DNA from: Flammeovirgaceae bacterium 311
GTDB lineage: Bacteria; Bacteroidota; Bacteroidia; Cytophagales; Cyclobacteriaceae
DNA length: 64,000 nucleotides
Direction of reading: 5' to 3'
Assembly: GCA_000597885.1 (NCBI GenBank)
Contig: CP004371.1
Coordinates: 5,782,001 to 5,846,000, forward strand
Shown here: positions 19,201 to 26,727 of the stretch, piece by piece
How positions within the stretch are numbered: position 1 is the stretch's first letter
Layout: every line of letters starts with the position of its first letter
Made by a program: the position numbers and the translations under genes
The notes under the pieces: generated by a model
Databases searched by the model: none
What the model was told of the DNA's origin: nothing
Seen by the model: the letters and a program-made list of their open reading frames with translations, nothing else

Positions 19201-19325
19201 GCCAGCAGGACATCAGGGAAAAAGAAGCCTCTAAATATACCCTGATGCCGGATAATTTTAACAGCACCATTCCAAAAGACGATTTCGATGCGCTCATAGT
19301 ATACCTGTTAAGCATTAAGCAATGA
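16215..19325 (+). CDS. PVC-type heme-binding dehydrogenase with HEAT repeats and C-terminal cytochrome c
   Basis: A 1036-residue lipoprotein (signal ends LIGLVFLSYGC). An N-terminal beta-propeller (about residues 60-420) of the membrane-bound dehydrogenase/sorbosone dehydrogenase type carries PPGFEVTLFAAEPDI, MAFDEKGRLWV, ILEDTDGDGRAD, and DGAMYIADFYNRIIGHYE. A long helical middle part with HEAT-like repeats follows (about 430-880). The C-terminus holds one c-type heme site CSMCH at residues 915-919 within GKAVFSRNCSMCHQV and a later Met. The architecture is the PVC-type CxxCH protein family, common with ThuA proteins. Probably a periplasmic electron-transferring sugar dehydrogenase; substrate unknown. 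Its stop overlaps the next start (ATGA), showing translational coupling. Length is normal for the family. Confidence 0.9.
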   Translation: MRMKSGNRNLILLIGLVFLSYGCSNSQKEEDQHQEITAMNPADSAALNSLYDEHVRTTEYQTPEQERLSFILPPGFEVTLFAAEPDITKPINMAFDEKGRLWVSQSSEYPIAAGPGEGNDRITILEDTDGDGRADKINDFSSDLNIPIGIMPVKGGAIGYSIPNIYRFADSDNDGKEDKREVMLGEFGHEDTHGMVNNLIRGFDGWIHASHGYTNTSVVAGTDGDSIKMVSGNTFRFKMDGSRVEKTTDGRINPFGSDFDEMGYLYSADCHTLPIFQLIWDGNYEQWGKKEPNIGFAPTMMDYGLNSTALAGLVYYTDTQFPEKYQNSFYSGDVVTCRISRNTIEYKGSTPRATRQEDFLVSKDPWFRPVDIKIGPDGAMYIADFYNRIIGHYEVPLGHPGRDRISGRIWKITYKGNSRKVTDWSEASLADLLEAMKHKVLATRMMATDELVDRVGAKAIPALESLAQKSNTDPKQLIQVIWALYRLNALPDEVLAAAVQHADVRVKVHAYKVLANYSKLTAAQRSLTLQGLDNQNPHVQRAAAEVLGRHPDQNSYKRLISLEAQVPAYDTHLRYTILLSIRKHLEQDAIMQHAAREKWSEKEAGLLALVASDVQSIEAGNFLLQYVKNTEQPIGQMAPYVASVARAVPASALHPFIDFAITKTGNDLEQQFLVARALNQGMAQRGSKVSPVLQNWTQAVAGKILATVPADSADWNPEMNDRQHYAAEVAGKYKAGHMVPGLKKVLSAQYAAEGTRQAAAIALMDIAPEQHAAILYKTLRNAEEPRRLRQKVARALEQSESAQVRDLLVLALEDAPYELQSTIASILAKSSEGKTMLLKAIRQGHAPARLLKSVQVEEPFLANIDPNQRKEFDALTANLLPLSVERQKLIDKRIAEFNARGKTPEMGKAVFSRNCSMCHQVNKEGGMIGPQLDGIGNWGKIALATKILDPNRNISENFRNYNITLHNGKTISGQYRREEGQMLILANSSGEEFAVSQQDIREKEASKYTLMPDNFNSTIPKDDFDALIVYLLSIKQ

Positions 19326-21028
19326 TTAAGTATAGAGTAATGAAAGATAGTTGTAGGCTTTTGATGATTCTTGTGCTTTGTACCATTTCCTGTGTGCAAA
19401 CAGAAAGCAAAAAGCAAATGCAGGATCTGCCGCAGGAGGGGCTTGTACAGGTACAGTTCAGAACCTCAGATCCAAGGCTTCAGGCTTTATATGATAGCGC
19501 AGAAAGTAAATCAAAGTGGAATATCAGCCAGTTTCAGGATTATAAGGTTTTGGTGGAAGGGGGTGGCTACCAGCATGTATGGCTGGAAACCCAGCCAATG
19601 GGTGGCTATATGTATGCCAAGCGTAACCTGGAGATTGCCGGCAATAATATCAAGATATTTATGGACCATCAGCGGGAAGATGGTCGTTTGCCGGGCATGA
19701 TCAGCAATGCTCCGGATTCCCTTGTGCCCCGTTATGAATGGTTCCAGGGATATTTTTTTCCCATGCCAGCATTTGAAATGTATTTCTGGCTGAACAAAGA
19801 CCGTGAATATTTAACACAGTTATACAATACGCTCCAGGATTTTGATGCGTATTTATGGAAAACCCGGGATTCTGACAACAATGGCTGCCTGGAATCGTGG
19901 TGCTCCTGGGATACAGGAGAAGATCATAGCATCCGCTATGGAGGGTCGCCCAATCTCTGGCCTTATGATTATCCGCCCACTAAAGAATTCTTCAGCGACC
20001 TATCTCCTGAAGAGCTGAAATACTATTTCAGACAAAACAGCTTTGACCCTGCTGCCTATATGCCGGTGCCCATCGAATCGATGGATTTTATGTCGTTCTC
20101 CTATGCCAACAGGGATGTTCTGGCGCGTATTTCAAAAGAACTTAATAATGATAAGGAAGCCTACTGGCAGCATAAAGCAATAGAGGTACAACGCAAGCTG
20201 AAGGAGTACTTGTGGGACGAGGAAAAACTGGCTTGCTACGACAGGGATGCCTCTAATAAGCAAATGGATGTTTTGCTGCATAACAGCCTTCGCTGTATGT
20301 ACTTTGGCAGCTTTGACCAGCAAATGGCCGATGATTTTGTGCGGGTGCATTTGCTGAATCCGGATGAATTCTGGACGCCTGTTCCCCTGCCTTCCATTGC
20401 TGCCAATGATGCGCTATTTCGGAATATTGCCGGCAATAACTGGAGCGGCCAGCCCCAGGGGCTTACCTATCAGCGGTCCATCAGAGCACTGGAGAATTAC
20501 GGACATTATGCCGAGCTAACTTTATTAGGAGAGAAGTTCCTGGACCTGCTTACCGATTCCTTGAAGTTTACCCAACAGTTCCACCCATTTGAGAAGATAA
20601 TCAACAATTCCTCTGACGGATACGGCCCCACCATTCTGGCTTCGCTGGAATTTATTTCCAGACTGTATGGCATACATTATACACAGGATAAAATCTACTG
20701 GAGTGCCATTGATCGTGACAAGCAGATTTACTATCAGCAGGCATGGAACAAGCAGGTATTTGAGATGGAAGAAGTGGGCGATAGCATGAACTGCTACATA
20801 AACAAAGAGAAGGTATTTTCTATGAGCAAGGGAGTTCGGGTTGTAACCGATCTGGAGGGAAAGATAGTGGAGGTAATTGGAATTGACACCAGGCCTAAAA
20901 AGGTGCGCATACAGGGGGAAAATGTGGATCTTTCGCTTGTAGTAGCACCTAACAGTCAGTACAGAATGGGAGAAAACAACAAATTAGAGATATTGAAATC
21001 TGTTGAATTTAGCCTGAAGCCTCTGTAA
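19322..21028 (+). CDS. Six-hairpin glycosidase-like lipoprotein (GH63/MGH1-like)
   Basis: A 568-residue lipoprotein (signal ends LVLCTISC) starting within the previous stop codon. The body is an (alpha/alpha)6-barrel like that of trehalase, GH63 and the mannosylglycerate hydrolase MGH1 group: YKVLVEGGGYQHVWLETQPM, HQREDGRLPGMIS, YFFPMPAFEMYFW, NGCLESWCSWDTGEDHS (an acidic cluster where the general acid Asp is expected), YLWDEEKLACYDRD, FWTPVPLPSIAANDALF, and the late HPFEKIINNSSDGYGPTILA with a candidate base. The C-terminal 90 residues form a small beta domain. It probably removes glucosyl or related residues from an oligosaccharide in the periplasm. The family number is not certain; catalytic residues are inferred. 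Confidence 0.75.
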   Translation: MIKYRVMKDSCRLLMILVLCTISCVQTESKKQMQDLPQEGLVQVQFRTSDPRLQALYDSAESKSKWNISQFQDYKVLVEGGGYQHVWLETQPMGGYMYAKRNLEIAGNNIKIFMDHQREDGRLPGMISNAPDSLVPRYEWFQGYFFPMPAFEMYFWLNKDREYLTQLYNTLQDFDAYLWKTRDSDNNGCLESWCSWDTGEDHSIRYGGSPNLWPYDYPPTKEFFSDLSPEELKYYFRQNSFDPAAYMPVPIESMDFMSFSYANRDVLARISKELNNDKEAYWQHKAIEVQRKLKEYLWDEEKLACYDRDASNKQMDVLLHNSLRCMYFGSFDQQMADDFVRVHLLNPDEFWTPVPLPSIAANDALFRNIAGNNWSGQPQGLTYQRSIRALENYGHYAELTLLGEKFLDLLTDSLKFTQQFHPFEKIINNSSDGYGPTILASLEFISRLYGIHYTQDKIYWSAIDRDKQIYYQQAWNKQVFEMEEVGDSMNCYINKEKVFSMSKGVRVVTDLEGKIVEVIGIDTRPKKVRIQGENVDLSLVVAPNSQYRMGENNKLEILKSVEFSLKPL

Positions 21029-21234
21029 AATTTTGTAATTTATCTGGAGATGTAGCAGTGGAGTAAACTGAATTATCCGACTACTCCTCAAGGCTCACCG
21101 GCACAATGCCAGATGTATACTTGTAGACTTCAATCAGTAGAAGCCTCTGGTACCTGTGGCACATTTACAGAGCAGGTGAAACATCAGGTATAGGCCTTAG
21201 CTCGTAAACCAGGCACTATATTAATGAACAAGCC

Positions 21235-22446
21235 ATGACAAAATATAATAATAGAGCTGGGAAGCTTTTCATCTGTTTAATCTTTTTTGCGGGTGCTTGT
21301 CTGCTCCCCGGCAAAAGTGTTGGGCAGAAGGCGGGGGGAGCTGATACTGCTGCTAAGGTCTCTTTCAAAAAGCACATCCTTAGTAAAGAATTTATTGCAG
21401 AAGGAGTAGCGGTAGGCGATGTTAACAGGGATGGCCAGGTGGATGTGTTAGCCGGTGCTTTCTGGTTTGAAGCCCCTGGCTGGAAAGCACACGAACTGAC
21501 GCAGCCAGAAGAATTTTTCTACGATAAAGGCTACAGCAATGCTTTTGCCAGCCATGCCATGGATGTAAACCTGGACGGCTGGATTGACTTTGTACGGGTG
21601 GGATTTCCTGGAAAAGAAGCACAGTGGTTCGAGAATCCAAAGGGGCAGAAGGGGCACTGGCAGGTGCACCCTATCCATGCTACCGTCGGAAATGAGTCGG
21701 CTGGTTTTTTTGATGTGGATGGCGATGGCAGGATGGACCTGTTGGGCGGAAATCCATCTACACGCCAGATGTTCTGGTTAAAGGCACCATCTTCTGCCGG
21801 GGATCTTAGCTGGAAACAAACGATGATATCTGCAGAACAAAGCCCTGGTACTGCCACTTTTGCGCATGGCCTTGGCATTGGGGATATAGATAAGAACGGC
21901 CGCTCTGATGTGGTGATCAAAGAAGGCTGGTGGGAGGCCCCCGCAGATCCTTATCAAAGCGGCTGGACCTTTCATCAGGCAAATCTGGGGGAAGCATCTG
22001 CCCAGATGTATGTGCTGGACATTGATGAGGATGGCGACCAGGATGTGATTTCCTCTTCTGCTCATCAACTGGGGATCTGGTGGCATGAACAAACAGTAGA
22101 TGAGCGCGGAGATAAGCAGTGGACAACCCATCTGATTTCAGATCTGTTTACCCAGACGCATGCCATGGCTTTAACTGATATCAATTCCGACGGGCATCCC
22201 GACCTGGTAACCGGTAAGCGCTATTTTGCCCATATGGGAAAAGATCCGGGTGAATATGATCCTGCAGTACTGTACTGGTTTGAATATAAACCTGGTAAAA
22301 ACCCTTCATGGATTCCCCACCTGATCGATGATGATTCCGGTGTGGGGGTACAGATCATAGCGGAAGATATCACGAAAGATGGTTTAGTGGATATTGTGAT
22401 AGCCAATAAAAAAGGGGTTTTCGTATTCGAGCAGGAAAGAAAGTAG
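21235..22446 (+). CDS. FG-GAP/VCBS repeat secreted protein
   Basis: A 403-residue secreted protein starting MTKYNNRAGKLFICLIF with a signal peptide. It is built of FG-GAP-like propeller blades, each with a calcium-loop motif: GDVNRDGQVDVLAG, DVNLDGWIDFVRVG, DVDGDGRMDLLGG, GDIDKNGRSDVVIKEGWWEAP, DIDEDGDQDVISSS, DINSDGHPDLVTGKRYFAH, and a final ITKDGLVDIVIANKKG. Seven acidic loops suggest a seven-bladed calcium-binding propeller. WFEAPGW-type motifs follow several blades. Such proteins occur in Bacteroidota and Planctomycetes next to PVC-type dehydrogenases; the function is unknown, binding of sugars or proteins being the usual guess. No enzyme motif is seen. Confidence 0.88.
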   Translation: MTKYNNRAGKLFICLIFFAGACLLPGKSVGQKAGGADTAAKVSFKKHILSKEFIAEGVAVGDVNRDGQVDVLAGAFWFEAPGWKAHELTQPEEFFYDKGYSNAFASHAMDVNLDGWIDFVRVGFPGKEAQWFENPKGQKGHWQVHPIHATVGNESAGFFDVDGDGRMDLLGGNPSTRQMFWLKAPSSAGDLSWKQTMISAEQSPGTATFAHGLGIGDIDKNGRSDVVIKEGWWEAPADPYQSGWTFHQANLGEASAQMYVLDIDEDGDQDVISSSAHQLGIWWHEQTVDERGDKQWTTHLISDLFTQTHAMALTDINSDGHPDLVTGKRYFAHMGKDPGEYDPAVLYWFEYKPGKNPSWIPHLIDDDSGVGVQIIAEDITKDGLVDIVIANKKGVFVFEQERK

Positions 22447-22528
22447 GCACTTCAGGCTACGGATAAGTACAAGAACAGAAATTTACCGGCAGATCAGCTA
22501 CATCCCTTGCTGTACTATAGTTTTCAAT

Positions 22529-25195
22529 ATGAAAGAAAAGAAAGACCGCCGTTTATTTATCAAACAACTGGGCCTGGGTGGATTAACCGCCGTGGCAGGC
22601 CCGGGTCTTTTAGCCGCATCTCCTGCACCTCCGGTGGAAAAGAAGGAGACTCCTCAAACTACAGATCAGTTAGCGGAGGCAGGAAAGGGAGTTAATTCCA
22701 GGCGGGGGTATAATGAGACATACAGGGGGGAGTACCTAAACCGGACTGCATTTCCCATTGGAGGGATCGGGGCTGGTATGTTCTGCCTGGAGGGCACCGG
22801 TGCAGTCTCTCACATGTCTATTCACAACAAGCCCGATATTTTTCATGAGCCAAACATGTTTGCGGCCATTGCCATAAAAGGTCTGGATAAAGGCGCAAAA
22901 GTAATAGAGGGACCTGTACCTGCCTGGAAAATGTTTGGACAACGCGGTGCAGCTTATGGTGCACGCGGCTCTTCCTTTGGCCTGCCCCGTTTTAACGATG
23001 TAGAGTTTACAGCCCGCTTTCCTTTTGGAACCATCAACCTGCATGATGAAGACGTACCTGTTGATGTTCAGCTCGTGGGTTGGAGCCCCTTTATACCTGG
23101 AGAAGAAGATGATTCCAGCCTACCTGTGGGCGCTTTGGAGTACAGATTTGTGAATAAAGGCCAAAAGCCCATAGAAGCTGTTTTTTCATACAATTCAAGA
23201 AATTTTGTACTTCAGCGAAAAGGAAAGGGAACAGTAAAGGAAATTAAAAATGGGTTTGTTCTGGTGCAGGAGGGAACAGCAGAAAACCCTCACATGCAGG
23301 CGAGCTTTGCGGTATTTACAGATGATGCAAACACTGTAGTGGACCACTGCTGGTTTCGTGGGGGGTGGTTTGATCCCCTAACCATGGTCTGGAATACAAT
23401 CAGGGAGGGAAATGTAAAGGCTAACCCGCCGGTTGAGGAAAGAGCGCCCGGAGCATCTCTCTTTGTTCCGTTTTCCCTGATGCCAGGCGGGGAAAAAACC
23501 ATACGGGTAATGATTGCCTGGTACGTACCAGATTCTGATCTGAAAATAGGGGAGAAAAATACAGAGGCGGCCTGTACCCCCGGATCCGGATGCTGCCCTT
23601 CTCCAACAGCCTTAGGTCTTGCGAAGGGTGGTGAAAATAATACAGCTCCACACTATAAGCCCTGGTACAGCAGTAAGTTTAGAGATGTTTATGAGGTGGC
23701 CAGCTATTGGCAGGAGCACTATCAGGATCTTTATAAAAAGTCAGCTGCTTTCAGGGACGCTTTTTACGCCAGCACATTACCACCGGAAGTGATGGAGGCG
23801 GTGGCTGCCAATCTTACCATTCTTAAATCTCCCACGGTGCTGCGGCAGTACGATGGGCGGCTGTGGAACTGGGAGGGCTGTAACGATGACAGGGGCTGCT
23901 GCGAAGGCTCCTGTACACATGTCTGGAATTATGCACAGGCCCTGCCTCACCTGTTTCCGGCACTGGAAAGAAGCCTGCGGCACACCGAATTCTGTGAAAA
24001 TCAAAATACCGAAGGGCACCAGGCCTTTCGTGCCAATCTGCCTATTTCGCCCCTTACACATGATTTCTATGCCGCCGCTGACGGACAATTGGGCGGAATC
24101 ATGAAAGTGTACAGAGAATGGCGCATTTGCGGAGACAACGGCTGGCTCAGCAAGATGTATCCGATGGTGAAGAGCAGCATGGATTATTGCATTCAAACCT
24201 GGGACCCCCGGAACAAAGGTGTTCTGGAAGAACCTCATCACAATACTTATGATATTGAGTTTTGGGGACCTGACGGGATGTGTACCAGCTTTTACCTGGG
24301 CGCTCTGAGTGCCATCTCCGAAATGGGTAAGTTCTTGAAGCAGGATGTATCTCACTACCAGAAGCTTTATACAAAAGGAAAAGCCTTTGTGGAGAGCAAA
24401 CTCTATAATGGGGAATATTTTATACAGGATATCAGGTGGACGGGCTTGAGTGCTCCTGACCCGGTTCAAGCTTCAGAAAAATCGATGGGCGGCAGCTACT
24501 CAGAGGAAGCACTGGCAATACTACAGAAAGAAGGCCCAAAATATCAGTATGGAAAAGGATGTCTGTCTGATGGTATACTTGGAGGCTGGATTGCAAGGAT
24601 GTGCGGCCTGGAGGATCCGGTAGATGCCGGAAAAACAAAGAGCCATCTGCTGGCAGTGCACAGGTACAACCTGATGAAAGATCTAAGCGATCATGTTAAC
24701 CCGCAGCGGCCATCTTATGCTTTGGGAAAAGAAGGAGGCCTTCTTTTATGCTCCTGGCCCAGGGGAGGCATGCTTTCTTTGCCTTTCGTATACAGTAATG
24801 AGGTCTGGACGGGTATTGAATACCAGGTAGCTTCGCACCTGATGCTGATGGAACAGGTGGATGAAGGACTTGAAATAGTACGCACCTGCAGGGACCGCTA
24901 TGATGGGCGGATCCGCAATCCCTTCAATGAGTATGAGTGCGGCCACTGGTATGCCCGGGCTATGGCAAGTTATGGTTTACTGCAGGGGCTCACAGGTCTT
25001 CGCTTTGATGCTGTCGATCAGACATTGTACATAGATTCTAAAGTGGGCGATTTCACAAGCTTTATCTCCACAGAAAAGGGATTCGGAACGGTAAGTCTAA
25101 AAGGAGGTAAGCCTGCTTTGCATATTGCCTATGGCACCATTCCTGTAAAAAAAGTAATGGTATCTGGTAAAAAAGCACAGCTAGTAAAAGCATAA
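22529..25195 (+). CDS. GH116 family beta-glycosidase
   Basis: An 888-residue exported enzyme related to non-lysosomal glucosylceramidase GBA2 and bacterial GH116 beta-glucosidases. The N-terminus KEKKDRRLFIKQLGLGGL is a Tat-type signal. GH116 landmarks are AFPIGGIGAGMFCLEGTGAVSHMSI, NDVEFTARFPFGTINL, LVGWSPFIPGEEDDSSLPV, GCCEGSCTHVWNYAQALPHLFP, VLEEPHHNTYDIEFWGP with Glu567 as the likely nucleophile, GCLSDGILGGWIARM with Asp681 as the likely acid/base, and the closing HWYARAMASYGLLQGLTG. A Cys-rich loop CTPGSGCC lies near residue 350. The enzyme retains its catalytic pair and should cleave beta-glucosides or beta-xylosides in the periplasm. Substrate specificity is not readable from sequence. 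Neighbours are other exported sugar enzymes on the same strand. Confidence 0.9.
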   Translation: MKEKKDRRLFIKQLGLGGLTAVAGPGLLAASPAPPVEKKETPQTTDQLAEAGKGVNSRRGYNETYRGEYLNRTAFPIGGIGAGMFCLEGTGAVSHMSIHNKPDIFHEPNMFAAIAIKGLDKGAKVIEGPVPAWKMFGQRGAAYGARGSSFGLPRFNDVEFTARFPFGTINLHDEDVPVDVQLVGWSPFIPGEEDDSSLPVGALEYRFVNKGQKPIEAVFSYNSRNFVLQRKGKGTVKEIKNGFVLVQEGTAENPHMQASFAVFTDDANTVVDHCWFRGGWFDPLTMVWNTIREGNVKANPPVEERAPGASLFVPFSLMPGGEKTIRVMIAWYVPDSDLKIGEKNTEAACTPGSGCCPSPTALGLAKGGENNTAPHYKPWYSSKFRDVYEVASYWQEHYQDLYKKSAAFRDAFYASTLPPEVMEAVAANLTILKSPTVLRQYDGRLWNWEGCNDDRGCCEGSCTHVWNYAQALPHLFPALERSLRHTEFCENQNTEGHQAFRANLPISPLTHDFYAAADGQLGGIMKVYREWRICGDNGWLSKMYPMVKSSMDYCIQTWDPRNKGVLEEPHHNTYDIEFWGPDGMCTSFYLGALSAISEMGKFLKQDVSHYQKLYTKGKAFVESKLYNGEYFIQDIRWTGLSAPDPVQASEKSMGGSYSEEALAILQKEGPKYQYGKGCLSDGILGGWIARMCGLEDPVDAGKTKSHLLAVHRYNLMKDLSDHVNPQRPSYALGKEGGLLLCSWPRGGMLSLPFVYSNEVWTGIEYQVASHLMLMEQVDEGLEIVRTCRDRYDGRIRNPFNEYECGHWYARAMASYGLLQGLTGLRFDAVDQTLYIDSKVGDFTSFISTEKGFGTVSLKGGKPALHIAYGTIPVKKVMVSGKKAQLVKA

Positions 25196-25330
25196 GCAGG
25201 TCTTGTTCATTCATCCCTTAAAAACACTGCTTTAGAATAGTGCTGGCAGCAGGTGAAGAAGAGTCTACAACAACCAGAGTTATAAAAGAAGCTCCGGAAA
25301 GTTGTATGATCAATTAAGTAGGCATAATGC

Positions 25331-26197
25331 ATGAAAAAGATGATAGCAAATTTACTGTTCACAGCCCTGCTGATTGGTTTTGCTCCACTCATTTCAAATC
25401 CTGCTGCGCTATTGGTTTTTGACAGGATAGAACTACATCCGGAGGATCAAACAAGCTACGACAGCCTCAACGCTGCAGAGATCATCTTTAAGGAATTCGA
25501 TGGTGTTTCTCCAAACGGAGAGTGGCGAAAGCAATATTCACATGAATACTTTCCGAAGTGTGACTGGGACAGGTGGTATTTTGAGGCAACACCCGCTTTC
25601 GGTAAAATGCATGTTGATGGGGGTTATCAGGATTGTCCGGAAGCAGGTAATAACCAGCATGTTGTGCGGTATGATAAAACCATAGATCAAAGCAGGGCTT
25701 ACACCATTGAGTGTGATTTTGCCATTGCTGCTCCATTTAGGTCTTCCATCAATTCTTTCTGTGTGAATTTTAATGTTCAAAAAGGAATGAGTAGAGATGA
25801 TAAAATCAACTGCTGGTCTATTAATCTAGATATTCATGATTTGAACACAGGAAAATATACAATTAAGCATATGGGCTTCGCAGATATCTGGAATGATAAG
25901 CATAGCCGCTACAGGAAAGGCAGTTTTACGGAATTGCTGCCGGCTCACACAGGTGTGGGTGCCCTGGTGGAGCCTGAGCTAAACCATTTCAAAATTGAAG
26001 TAAATCGGAGGATTGACGGAAGCTTTTCACCAAATTGGGTAACAGTTACATGGTCTGATGTAAGCGGTGTCCGTGAGCATTTTGAGGAAGACTACAGTAA
26101 ATTTCCTTTTCAGCCAGATGCCTCAAAGCCAGTAAGGGTAGGCCTTAATACACATGGAACCAGCTGGGTTGTAAGAAACCTGGTGGTATACTACTGA
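25331..26197 (+). CDS. Secreted beta-sandwich protein of unknown function
   Basis: A 288-residue protein starting MKKMIANLLFTALLIGF with a signal peptide. I do not recognise the family. Visible features are an aromatic acidic stretch HEYFPKCDWDRWYFEATP, a strand TIECDFAIAAPFRSSINSFCVNF, KINCWSINLDIHDLNT, HFKIEVNRRIDGSF, WVTVTWSDVSG, and a final GLNTHGTSWVVRNLVVYY. The alternating hydrophobic strands and the closing VRNLVVYY resemble a concanavalin or LamG-like beta sandwich, as in the 1739 gene and the DUF1080 proteins. Four Cys residues could form disulfides. It is 135 bases after the GH116 gene and before the SlyD-like gene, on the same strand. A sugar-binding role is only a guess. Confidence 0.6.
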   Translation: MKKMIANLLFTALLIGFAPLISNPAALLVFDRIELHPEDQTSYDSLNAAEIIFKEFDGVSPNGEWRKQYSHEYFPKCDWDRWYFEATPAFGKMHVDGGYQDCPEAGNNQHVVRYDKTIDQSRAYTIECDFAIAAPFRSSINSFCVNFNVQKGMSRDDKINCWSINLDIHDLNTGKYTIKHMGFADIWNDKHSRYRKGSFTELLPAHTGVGALVEPELNHFKIEVNRRIDGSFSPNWVTVTWSDVSGVREHFEEDYSKFPFQPDASKPVRVGLNTHGTSWVVRNLVVYY

Positions 26198-26317
26198 AAG
26201 CACAAAAGTATTTCGGGGAAAAGCATGGGATAATGTTGCTGCCTAAGAGTCATATTTTAAATACACTCTTGTGTTTCCCTGAAAATATAAACATGATCCA
26301 GTTTAAAGGTATGTGCT

Positions 26318-26653
26318 ATGGTGGTTGCAGATAAGATGGTGGTTTCCATCAGGTATACAATGAAGAATGAGAGGGGTGAGGTTTTGGAAAGCATTATGGA
26401 GAGTGCTCCTGTAACCTACCTGCATGGTGCTGGCAATATCCTGCCTTCCTTAGAGGCTAACCTGGCTGGATTAAGAGTGGGGGAAGGAAAAACATTCCGG
26501 ATATCTGATGGGCAGCAGACTGCTATAGCGGATAATGATTATTCTATGCAGGTGATCGTTGATGATGTTCGTTTTCCAACGGATGAAGAACTACTCCATG
26601 GACAGCCCGGGCAGAAAGACAAAGATAACTGCGAACCTGGCTGCTGTTGTTAG
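26318..26653 (+). CDS. SlyD-like FKBP-type PPIase lacking the insert-in-flap domain
   Basis: A 111-residue protein without a signal peptide, hence cytoplasmic. The N-terminal half follows SlyD closely (VVSIRYTMKNERGEVLES, PVTYLHGAGNILPSLEANLAGLRVGE), but the roughly 70-residue insert-in-flap (chaperone) domain of SlyD is absent: GEGKTFRISDGQQTAIADND runs directly into the last strand YSMQVIVDDVRFPTDEELLHG. The C-terminus ends in CEPGCCC, a short Cys-rich metal-binding tail reminiscent of SlyD's His/Cys tail. It could therefore be a minimal prolyl isomerase or a metal-handling protein. It is the only recognisably cytoplasmic folding factor inside this run of exported enzymes. FKBP family confident; function inferred. 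Confidence 0.88.
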   Translation: MVVADKMVVSIRYTMKNERGEVLESIMESAPVTYLHGAGNILPSLEANLAGLRVGEGKTFRISDGQQTAIADNDYSMQVIVDDVRFPTDEELLHGQPGQKDKDNCEPGCCC

Positions 26654-26727
26654 TCCTGCTCCTGTATGCTGGTGATCTTAAAAATTAGAAGTTAATGAAC
26701 GATTGTGAAGGCCAAATAAGAATAAGC

